Assembly (NCBI RefSeq): GCF_958295425.1
Contig: NC_081141.1
Span: 16,131,087-16,195,086 of the forward strand
Direction of reading: 5' to 3'
DNA length: 64,000 nucleotides
From: Solea solea
Taxonomy: Eukaryota; Chordata; Actinopteri; Pleuronectiformes; Soleidae
Positions 39,128 to 49,453 of this stretch are shown in pieces. The position numbers were made by a program, and so were the translations under genes. The notes beneath the pieces were generated by a model. The model worked only from the letters and a program-made list of their open reading frames with translations. It did no database searches and was not told the origin of the DNA. Within the stretch, counting starts at the first letter, position 1; each line of letters opens with the position of its first letter.

Positions 39128-40167
39128 TATAGACTAATATAATGTGGACTGAATCACAGTGATAAAGACATATGAGATAAATCATGATGCACTGTATGAT
39201 AGTGTGTGGGGTTTTTCTCTACACTATAAAAACTATCCTTTCATTCCACTTGTTTTTGCAGTGGAGCTTCTGCACCGAGCGGAAACAATGCTTTTTTTCT
39301 GACTCACACAGACATATGAAGCCTTTGTCTGAGACACCTACTGTGTCTGTCACTGCTGTTTGATCACAACGTAAAAGAGGGAAGGGGAGAGGTGTTTTCT
39401 CTTCCTCTTCCTCTGCTTTGAAAGAGAAGCAGGAGGAAAACAAACATGCTTTTCTGAAACCTGCAGCAATCATGTCTGCTTTAAAATATCTGTCAGACAG
39501 TGAGGATTTAATAGATTTAATATCTAGGCTTATATTCTTCTTTTTTTTAATTTATGTATTTATGATGCAAACACACGGTCCATAAATTCAAAGTTTTATT
39601 TGTGTTTAATTTTGCAAAATCATATTTAGCTGACCATCATTACACTGTCATACAATAAAAAAAACAGTAGTTGCCTAAAATTTCCAAATCATGTATTAAA
39701 AAAATCTAAACGAACACAATTAAAATAAAATCACAGTTTATTTCTTCAAGCTTTTGTCATATCTGCATTTAAATGTTTCCCACAAATAAACTGATATAAT
39801 TCACAATTGTTTTGAGAAAATATACATTATCTTTAGCACTATACACTTACATATAACAACTGTTAAAGCAAAGCTCCATATTTGAGTTAAAACAGCAAAA
39901 TGATTTGTAAAAATAAAAAAAATCTTAATTTTATTTACTAAAAAGCTACAAAATCCTATATTTTCATTTCATTCTCATTGATATGTACATGCAGTATGCT
40001 TCACAGCTTTGTATTCCAGTATTTATATTATTTGCTGCATTAACAAACAGGATATGTTTATCTTTCCCTTTAGGCTAAGCTACTCCACCACTACCTCCAT
40101 CATCAGAGAGTTCCACACCTTCCTCTCTCCTCAGGGAAGTCTTCCTCTCACTATCTCACTACTTTTC

Positions 40168-43100
40168 TCATTCTTTGCCGTCTTCGTCATCCTGTGTGTC
40201 TATAAATTCACTTGTCTGGGAGCGAGACACCATTTCACCTGTTTCCAATCTACTCTGGTTCCCTTCTGCCCAATCGGTCCCTGTCTCATAAAAGCCATCC
40301 AACTGCCGTTTACTTTGCTCATTTGGCTCCTGGTGATGATCTTCTAGCTCTGAGTCAGAGTTATAATCATATGACGCTCTGGAGCCTGCTTCGTGGTGGT
40401 ACATCTGCTCAGCTAGTTCTAAATCAGATTCATAAGAAGCTTCTGTACGCGAGAGGTGAACCTGATCACCTTGGGGATCGTCAGAGTGTCCTTCTTCTTC
40501 TGCTGCTTCCGTGTCATCATCTAAACTTCGCTGGTACGCCTGCTTGTGTTGCTTGTCTGGCCTCAGTTCATCAGGAGCTACTTGTACTCGCTCCTCTGGC
40601 TTCGAGTTGTATTGGGCATTGCCTGCAGGCTCATGTTGGTCCTCCTCAGGGCTGTACTGGCTCCTCCTGTACAAACTGTCTTCATCCTCCTCCTGACATG
40701 AGCTCCCAGGGACGCTTTCCCCATCAGACTGGGCGAGACAGAGGCTGGGCAGGCCTGGAGTCTTCTGTGAAAGATCAAATGGCTCCTCTTGGCCGAAGCG
40801 TGTGAGGAGGCCCATTGGGGTATTCAGGCAGAATCTCCCTCTCCGCCTAAACACTGAAACAAGTGAAGAAAAGCAATGACATCAGGCCAATTTTAAACAC
40901 GAATGCACATACTTTTAACGGAAGGATCCCTACATCTTTCGTCCAGCCCCCTGTCCATGACGCCGTGTTTGACCTTCATGTGTCTGGTGAGGTTACCCTT
41001 CAGCGTGAACTTGCTCGGGCAGTAGAGGCATTTGAAGGGTTTGCTGTCTGAGTGGAGATGCATGTGGCCCATTAAATTATGCATTCTGTTGAACTCCTTC
41101 CCGCAGAGCTGAAAGACAAGTAGTCGTTATTTTTAATGACTTTCACGGAAATGCAAAAAGATAGTTCTATGCATACTGTATGTAAAATGTCGGCCAATTA
41201 TGACACCAGAAAGTACATAAGCATGTTTTCTGTAAATATGTGAGCTAGTTCAGAGTAAAAGGAAGAATCATGTCAATTATTGAATTTCCATAAATTATTA
41301 ACATATTATAAACATAAGCTCAATTTACAACACCAACTTAGTGAGTTACTTACCCAGTTACCCTATAATCAAACAATAAGCATACATACTGTATATCTTT
41401 TTATTTTTCCACGTCCCTTTTCTCAGAATAGACGTAATCATGAATGAATGTGAAAGGCATTCAGATATACATAGACACACGCATACCCTCCCTCTCTCTT
41501 TGTTTTCCTCTTTTCCTCTTTGTCTACCCCCCCACCCCCCTTTCTCTCTCTCTCTCACTCCCTCTCATACAAGTAGCACAGAAGGAGAGAGAGAGAGAGA
41601 GGGAGAGAGGAAGCAACATGGAGACAGAGCAAGGAGGAGAACAGGGAAGGGCAACTCCTGTGCTGTCCTTCCTCTGCATTCTTTTTTATTAGGGTGGTCC
41701 TTTCCTTCAGGAGGAGAGAGGGACTGTAAACTGTCCAAGAGGACCGTGAGAAAACAGGAAGCTCCCCCCCCCCCCCCAACAGCAGAGAAAGCGAGATGAA
41801 ATCTATTTGCGGGCCCAGTTCTCTAGAGAGGCTGGGGGACCATTGTTAGAGAGGCAGTTTGTGCGGCGATATCCTTCCTATGGACAAGGAGGCTCCCACT
41901 GCCAAAAGCCTCTCTGCTATCTGGTCATCATCTCAGTCCTCAAACCAAACTCCAAGGTCAAAACAAACTCTCTAGAAAAGTGGTGGAATCCTTTAATAGC
42001 AGCAGTTACAACTAAATATTTCCTAACTGTGATTGGAAATACAATTTGCTTAATGATAATAGTGATGGCAACACACATGAAACACATTACGATATGCATG
42101 TATCGATATCTGACCAATCCTTCCACCTTCATTTCCTCCCTATGATGACTTTCTTGCCTTATACATTAATTGTTCTCTACGCAGTCTTGAACTATTCCTT
42201 GAATCAGTGTGGGGGGGGGGGAGAAACTGAAAGCTGCACAAAGAAAAGAGCCACATCTGCCATGTTGCATTCCACTAACCTTGCATTTATAGGGCTTGAT
42301 GTCTGAGTGGACAATCATATGAGCCTTGAGCGTCTGTTTCTGGACAAAGCTTTTGAAGCACATGTGACACTGGTAGGCCCGTATGTTGGTGTGGATGAGG
42401 ACGTGGCGCTTCATGTTGGCTAACAGAGTGAACTCACGACCGCAGATGCGACACTTGTGCTCTTTCACACCCTGAAAAACAAGAGAATGTGGAGGTTTAG
42501 GCACGGGTAATACTGTGTGGCCTTGCCTGACCTCTTAATTGTACAGCGATCTTCATTTTTAAGGTCTGTATCTTTTAATCCTATTAAGTTTTTTCCCCCA
42601 GAAATTAAATATGTCTGGCCTGTAATTGTCCACAGTTTATTGGAGCGTATCCATCCAATGCTAGGCTTTTGTTGATACAGTAACGACATGGGACACATTA
42701 ATATATCAACCAGGTATTTTTCTCGACCCATAAAGATTCTAGAGGGGAAATAAAGGAATGTCAAGGTGTTGTTAAGGGGTTAAAATAGCAAGGATTTAAG
42801 GGGAAATTGCTTTAAAACAGCTGCCAAAACAACCTGTTAGACTGGCGCCCAAACTCTCTCAGCCAACTTTACAATCGAAAAAAGTAAACAAGAAATAATG
42901 AGCTTGTCTTAACGTGACAGCTAAATTGATGCCAAAGTCCATGCTTTTGCTTCCAGTCCCTGTCAAACAGCATAGTAAAAAATGTTGTGTCTTTTGTCTT
43001 CGGTCTCCTAATTAAACCTACTTTGTGAGTTAGCGTGTGCTGTTTCAGGTGGTGCGACTGGATGAACTCCATCCCGCACTCACTGCAGATGTATGGTCTG

Positions 43101-45490
43101 ATGTCTTTGTGTTTCATCATGTGGTTCTGAAGCTGACTCGGGTACTGGAAAGTCTTCTGGCACTCCGCACACCTGTAGGAACAAGAGGTATAACCTTCCT
43201 CTGCAACCAAACAGCAAACTGACATTTTTTTTTTAAAGCAATAGTTTAAAATTTTGGCCGCTGCATTTCCTCTCGTTTTAATTTTTAAATTCCAGTAACC
43301 AGTTGAAGTTTTACATTGTTTTGTAGATTAAACTCATATATATTTAAACTTTCATCAGATGGAAATTCATCTTTTCAAGCTGGGAGACATTACATGTGTA
43401 ACTTGTAGCTTCACAGTTTAAACACTTTGGACTTTGACTGGTGTTGTTAGGCAGATTTTGTTACTGTTGGACTGAAACCAGGCGACATGTTTTCCAGTTT
43501 TTGTGCTAAGCCAAGTTAAACGAGGTGCTGGCTCCGGCATCACAATATGACAGTAGCATCTTTTCATCTAATTCTTCTCAAGAAAATAAATGATTTCAAA
43601 TTATTTAATCAACTCAGTCTCCAGGATCACATGTTATCATTATGTATTTTGCAAACCACGGATGCATGTGAGCTCTCGCCTATTATGTGTCTCGAGAATG
43701 TGAGGGTGTCGGTGGAAATGAAGATTGGAGGGTGATAATAATATTTTCCTGGTTTTGAATGTGGATATGTTCAAGGACTTAAATCACCTTTTTTGGTCTA
43801 GGCCAGAAATCTCAAACTCACAGCCTGCGGGCCACATGTGGCCCCTCTATCCATATCTATCCACTTATTATCACGTTATTTCTGTAGTTTATTATTACTG
43901 GATTACTTTTGCATCATAGCTATTTACCGTTCCATATTGGAAAAAAACACTTTTATTTTGAGATTATGTGAAATATCATCATAAATATTATTTCATTGTC
44001 TTTTTTTGAAAAAGTTTGAGCTTTTTTTCCACTTGACCGACCTCTACCTAACAAACTAGACACTCAGTGGCCCCCAGTTCATCTGAGTTTGAGTCACATG
44101 CAAACATTGTATTCTGTACATGAGGTACACATTTTCTGCAAAAAAAGTTGTAACACTAAAATTTGTATATATACAGTATATATAATGGAAAGGGCCGTTT
44201 TTCTGCTCACCTGTACAGCGTGGGACCACGATGGGCAGTCAGGTGCCTTTTCAGCTGCGCGAGTGTGGGAAAGTCCAGACCACACTCCACACACACATTC
44301 TCCTGGCCTTTTTCATGCTTCAGCTCATGGGCCCTGAGCTCACTGGGGTAAGCAAAGCCTCGACCACACACACCACAGCTGGAGGCGCAAAAAAAAACCG
44401 AGTTTGAACGAGATGGAAACAAACAAAGCACTGATGATAAAGAGCACACCACACCTGCTGTGGTCATTCACCTGTATGGCTTCACATCACTGTGCTGCAT
44501 CATGTGCCTCTTGAGGTGGCTGGTCTGGGTGAAAGCCTTGTGGCAAACCTGGCACTTGTGGGGTCTCATGCCCTGGTGAGTGAGCAGGTGCGTGTGCAGG
44601 TGACTCAGCTGCTTGAAAAGTTTGCCACACAGGTGGCATCCATGTGGCTTGATGCCATTGTGGCCCAGGATGTGCGTGACCAGGTTGTACTTGGAAGTGT
44701 AGGACTTGTCACACATGCGACACTTCCACCGCTTCTGGTCACCTCCGACATCAACATAATAGCTGTCATCTACGTGAACGTCAAGCCCAAGCTTCTCAGC
44801 ATTGCTTGTCCCACCACGGGGAGCTCCGTCACGCATACGGTGAACAGGCCGGAGGTCCTCTCTGGGGTAGAAAGCACCAGGGGTGAGTTGCATGACAGGC
44901 CCGGGGAAGAAGAAGGGGTATGGGAGAAGACTGTGGTGGAAAGGGGAGAAGAAAGGAGGGTGGAGAAGGAGAGAAGAGGGAGGCCAAATAGGGGAGGGAC
45001 TGAGAGGCTCCTGCTTCACTTGCACAGGTAGATTCATAGATCTCTGATGGAGCTGCAGTCTGTTGAGCTCAATCATTCCAGGATGAGGTTTTTGGGATGG
45101 GGAAGGAATGGGGTGAAGTGGGAGGGTCAAGGGGATGTGGGAGAGGTCGACCGTCTTCTTAGTGCTGCTTTCATCTGCCTCCTCTGCTCCTCTCTCAGGA
45201 GATTCACATCCTTGGGCATCCATCTTGAAAGGCGGTCTTTTGCGTTTTTGGGATCCCTCCTTTTGGGTGAAATCAGGGCTAAGCAATGGAAAGAAATGAG
45301 GGGAGCTAAACATGGTGTAGTTTTCCCCAGTGGGTGATATGCTGGGGTATCCGGGAGGGGAGAACTTAGGGGGCTTTATATGAAGGGGAGGTGGACTTAG
45401 GTAGAAACTGTGCTGCTCAGATGTTTGTCTCAGATCATCTCTGAGAGAGGAACCCCTTCCTGGAGAGAAATTTTTTCCGTCTGTTTCCAT
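40168..45490 (-). CDS. znf366: Zinc finger protein 366 (DC-SCRIPT) orthologue
   Basis: Nuclear C2H2 zinc-finger transcriptional co-regulator. The mammalian protein is expressed in dendritic cells, represses oestrogen-receptor signalling and binds CtBP and RIP140. Coding exons: 44472-45490, 44211-44378, 43022-43172, 42280-42471, 40934-41108, 40168-40853. All are GT-AG and in phase, giving 796 aa (human 744). Residues 1-256 are Pro/Ser-rich with VDLSHIPLTLP. Eleven fingers fill about 257-558, starting CRMC and ending in an HMKVKH finger; the fourth and fifth are joined by KGQENV in place of the TGEKP-like linker. The C-terminal exon encodes a long acidic tail and a canonical CtBP-binding motif, PFDLS (593-597). 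A splice acceptor (TAG) lies 8 nt before the ATG, so at least one untranslated 5' exon exists. Intron 41109-42279 carries polypurine/polypyrimidine tracts. Confidence 0.95.
41485..41777. repeat. Polypyrimidine/polypurine block and C14 run in znf366 intron
   Basis: A CT-rich stretch (41485-41569) is followed after about 10 nt by a (GA)n stretch (41580-41612), giving a partial hairpin or triplex-prone arrangement. A run of 14 C follows at 41764-41777, and 11 G occur at 42211-42221 in the same intron. Confidence 0.85.
43803..44105. mobile_element. hAT-like MITE in znf366 intron
   Basis: The left end AAATCTCAAACTCACAGCC, with GCGGGCCACATGTGGCCC, and the right end CAGTGGCCCCCAGTTCATC, with GAGTTTGAGTC, form imperfect terminal inverted repeats. 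The interior is AT-rich. These are the well-known ends of Charlie-type hAT non-autonomous elements. Another fragment (CCACATGTGGCCCTAGGGCC) is at 63135-63170. Confidence 0.75.
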
Positions 45491-48400
45491 GGTCTCCCTA
45501 CATTAGAGAAAGTACACAAATGTGTTAACAGTTATGGTGAAATAAATATTTAGGTCCTGTGCATCGAGTGGATCTCCACAGATTTCACATAGTCTGTTTA
45601 CTAGTGTGATTAGTTTTCCTCAAATGATGCTTACCTTAAGAAGAAAGAAAGAATAACACAGACATATCATCAGAATAAAGAACTTAAAGAACTGAATTTT
45701 CCATTAAAATTGCTCCATAACTGATGCATCACTATACCTGTGCCTTCAAAGAAAAATGTTAGTGGTTTGGTGATGAGATGAGATGAATATACATATTATT
45801 TGTACTGTATGTGTGTATTTGTTGTTAATCTTGGCATTGACTCATCATATGTCTCTATGTAAAATACTAATGTATGGAGTTATAGCTGCAAAACAAGTGT
45901 AGCAGGGTAAACATTTCCACCTGAAAATAGCAGGTTGAAAAAGAAAGCAGCTTAAAATAGAAGTAGCTGAACATCATATGACTTCCTGGACAACTTTTTT
46001 TAACCACCAACAGACACAGAATTGACAAAAGTACATGCATTGTGTCTGTAACTGGTCTCTATTCATCATATGAAACTGTCCCAGTGAAGGTTCCTTTGGA
46101 ACAAATCATAACCGGACGCACATACAGTCGAATGATGTCGACACCCACACCTTTCAGTGGTCAACCTGAAACCTTTCACTTCCCCCTTTCTCACAGGTCT
46201 CCTTCTCTCCTGAAATTAGGAAGTTACCTGCTCGCCTCTACCTACCGCATATGTTTTGGGGTTTTTTTGCTTCTCCATCTCTTTTTTTATTCTGTGCTCT
46301 GTTCATCTTTTGCTGTTCATCATTCTGCACTGAGAGCACAGAGGAACTTCTCCATTTCTCCTCCACTGATGATGTGATGTGATGTGATAGTGTATACTGT
46401 GATGGATTCCTGATGTGTGCAGTCTGAGTCTGACTAAATTGCCAATAAGCACAACAAGAACTGTGATGTCTAGATGTCGCAGAGCAATTATTAGAATCTC
46501 TGCAGATTGTATATATAGTATGTGTGTGTCCTTATGAGTGGCACAGATGAAAAGATGGTTATACTCAGAAGGGAACTGTTTTACTTCTGCATCATATTTA
46601 TTTAGTGCAGTTGCGCCTACTTTCTATTCCTGTAAATAAAGCTTCTTATCAGGGAGAAACGGATGTCTGCTTCTCTATGTAATGATACATGTATGATACA
46701 CATATTTTCATATCTGCAATTGATGAACACGATAGATTTTCCTTTACTTTCATTTCATACCATATACATCAAATTGTATATATATAGAGAGAGCAAAGTA
46801 TGACTGAAGTGATGGATGACAGGGTTTTAGAAGTATTGTTGTGCTGAAATAAAAACCCTTTTGCTCAAAAAATGTACATATTTTATCAATCTTTTGCATA
46901 TCAGAGACAGCAATCTGTCTTTCCCTGCATGTGCATAAAAAGTGTAGATGCAAAAGAGAACATCAACAATACAAGCATGTCTCCTTCAGACAGGACGTAA
47001 AGGAAACACAGAAATACAAAGGGACATAATATGTAGTGCAGTAGAAGCACAAGGAAAGGAGCTTATGAAAAACAAATAATCATACAGGGGAGCCTTTCAG
47101 GGCAGAGGTGCTGATGTAGTGAAACAAGCCCACGCGATGTAGAAGAGTAAAATTTGTATGAAAAACAAATGAATTCACATTTATGTAATTCACACGAGTC
47201 ATTCGTGTCTTTGGGGCCAATTTGCAGAGACACATTTTGAAAACGTGCTCACAGCAAATCTCTAGGTATCAATAAGTGATTAGAAAAACACACATGGGGA
47301 CACGAGTTCAATATTTGCATGTGGATTTGTTATTGCTAACACACATAAAAACATAGCCACATGCGGAAGCAAGTGCAAATATGTATCACTTTGCATATTT
47401 CCAGTGCTTTCCAGCTTGTTTTAAAGAAATCCTTCCCCCTCTCCCTCCGATGATGCACTGTGCAGAGACCCCAGCCCATGTTTGCCACACCGTGCATTCC
47501 AAACAATCCATTAAAACCGAAGCCCCTCCTCACCCCAAATGCCAGTCAGTGCCACAAAAGTGCTGGAGGTGTCTGTGAAGTCTGTGTGTGGAACTTACCA
47601 GTGTGTGTGTTTTCTGTGATGCTGTGGTGGTGGTGGTGGTGGTGGTGCTCATGCAGCTGCTGCTGTTGTACCTGTACCAGCGTACTCTTCCCTGCTGCTC
47701 GCACTGCAACTCTCCTGACAATGAGCCGCCCGTCCACGGATAGCATTTGAAGTGACTTAAGAAAGAGAACAGGAACAATCACTTTGTTCTCATTTTTCAG
47801 ATGAGTACCTTCGGAGAGAAGGAAGGAAGGGAGGGGAGAGGAAGTCAACAAGCCTAGTGCCTTCCTGAAGAAAAATAAGGAAACACAGATAGACATCTCC
47901 ATTTCTCCATGAAATGGGGATTTGTGCAGCCTTTGGAAGAACATAGTGCAGGAGAAATCTGTGTTCTTTTTTCATTGATTTTTATTGACTGAATGTGAGG
48001 AATTTATGCTCTTGGAGAGCTCAGGAAACTTTTAGGTTAAATATATTATGTCAGGCATTTCAAACAAGATTTGGGGATTGTGCACTTTAGTTGTGCTTAT
48101 TTCACTTCAAGCATTCGTGTATAGTATAATTACATTTCACAGAAACGTGCTGCAACAAGTAAAACTTCTGGGAAGCCCCCACTGTTCAGTTTGTGATTTA
48201 TTTCACACTACAGTGAAAAGTGTCATGGTTGTACTTCATTATCACTCATACATGTCTTTTTTTTAATGATTGATGTTAAAAAAAACCTGTTGTGTTGTGT
48301 TATGGCTACGTATTTTATGTTATTTTATGAACTCCTGACAGATAATGAAAACTGGACGCATGAACAGATGAAATGTGACACAAAAATCCACTAGATGGCA

Positions 48401-49270
48401 CAAGCACCCCCTGTCTTGGAGACACTTGAGTCTCCAAGACACTTTAAATCTACTGGTCACTTGGAGATATGTTTCATAATCTATGGATGCTCCTCCTCTT
48501 TGACACAGAAGTTAGTGAACACTGACAATGTTATCAGCTTGTTTATTATTGAGATGAGGTGGCAGTTGGCGGCTACAGTAATTGAGCTCATATCATTGAA
48601 TCTGGGAAGCAGTCGTTTATGAGTTGTGGAAAATCATTAGCTGCGTTAATTAGCTCATACATCCAATTAACCTTGGACCCAGACAATGTGGGCATCAATT
48701 CCTGTGAGGAATTAAGGACTTTATTAAAACATGGGGAAAACACAGTGGGGTGTGTGTGTGTTTGTGTGTCTGCATCGCGATTAGGCTTGTTTACACTTAT
48801 TCAATCTGCTACAAATTCTGTGTGCAGCAATGTTTTGAGCCAACATGGCCGCCAAGTAGGCCACAGATCAGAGAAAGACTTCTCATGACCTTTGAAACCT
48901 GGTATTTTTTTTTTATTTGCCCATCTTTTTTTTGGAAAAGGATTTTTCACTTTCACTTAATGTGAATCCTGTTTTGAATATGTCAAAGTTTTACCCCATT
49001 ATATTTAATTTCACTGTATTCTTCTTGACTTTTCTGACTCTCTGTTATCATGATGAACATGCATGGTCATGCAGCACTGAGCCTTTCTCTAATGATGCAT
49101 GAATAGAAAAATGCAAACCATGCCACACCACTGCCTGGCCTTTTGACCCGACCTGCCCAGTGGTCAGCCTCATCTATCTCCGGAGGTGACAGTAACGGAA
49201 AAAACTAACTCATTAAGGATCTCTAAGTGGCTTTTGGGTTTCTGTGTCACTCTCAAAAGAAGCTCTGGAA
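45491..49270. other. Region between znf366 coding start and oxt
   Basis: Contains the probable untranslated 5' exon(s) and first intron of znf366, and the upstream region of oxt on the other strand; the two genes are divergent. I see no coding exons. Notable items are the (GGT)8 run with a minus-strand donor near 47.6 kb and a 12-bp-arm palindrome at 48412-48441. Confidence 0.55.
47599..47800 (-). other. Candidate untranslated 5' leader exon of znf366
   Basis: On the minus strand a strong donor, CACTGGTAAGTTC, begins at 47598, 2.1 kb upstream of the acceptor in front of the znf366 ATG. The sequence before it is less AT-rich and contains (CAC)8. An open frame through it (repeated His) is not in frame with the znf366 ATG after splicing, so it would be leader. 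The 5' limit given is arbitrary. Confidence 0.35.
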
Positions 49271-49271
49271 G

Positions 49272-49278
49272 TATATAA
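49272..49278 (+). promoter_or_regulatory. TATA box of oxt
   Basis: TATATAA about 180 nt before the ATG. With a start site near 49300, it predicts a leader exon ending at 49360 at a consensus donor (GTGAGT) and an 80-nt leader intron (49361-49440). Confidence 0.65.
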
Positions 49279-49299
49279 GACATGCCGTTGGCACCAGGA

Positions 49300-49360
49300 A
49301 ACATACGAGAATCATTCAGGAGCATCTGAAACAAGAACTTGAAGTCTTCACTGATTTAAA
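49300..49360 (+). other. Untranslated first exon of oxt
   Basis: Lies between the TATA box and the donor GTGAGTACAT at 49361. The matching acceptor TTTCTTTCAG ends at 49440, 13 nt before the ATG. The transcription start is inferred from the TATA position. Confidence 0.55.
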
Positions 49361-49453
49361 GTGAGTACATTTTGTTCACAGAGCGTTCATTTTGTTGTCA
49401 GTCACAGAAACGAATTAATTTCTCCTGTTTTTTCTTTCAGTCTCTCCGCAGAA

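Larger units (their letters stand above)
35625..40167. other. Intergenic region between mrps27 and znf366, no gene recognised
   Basis: About 4.5 kb without a recognisable exon chain. The part next to 35.6 kb should be the mrps27 promoter. The part next to 40.2 kb probably includes the znf366 3' UTR (AATAAA on the minus strand at 39930-39935 and 39737-39742). A LINE tail and an hAT-like relic are listed separately. Confidence 0.6.

Noticed and set aside
40212..40805. 197-codon plus-strand open frame
   Set aside because: Antisense shadow of the last znf366 exon.
41440..41799. Overlapping plus-strand open frames of about 80-120 codons in a znf366 intron
   Set aside because: They translate low-complexity CT/GA repeats, on the strand opposite the gene.
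44492..45031. 179-codon plus-strand open frame
   Set aside because: Antisense shadow of the large znf366 coding exon, whose finger sequence is unmistakable.
47546..47944. Open frame with a run of eight His as a new protein or alternative znf366 N-terminus
   Set aside because: The His run comes from a (CAC)n repeat, and the frame does not join in phase to the znf366 start codon. Kept only as a possible leader exon.
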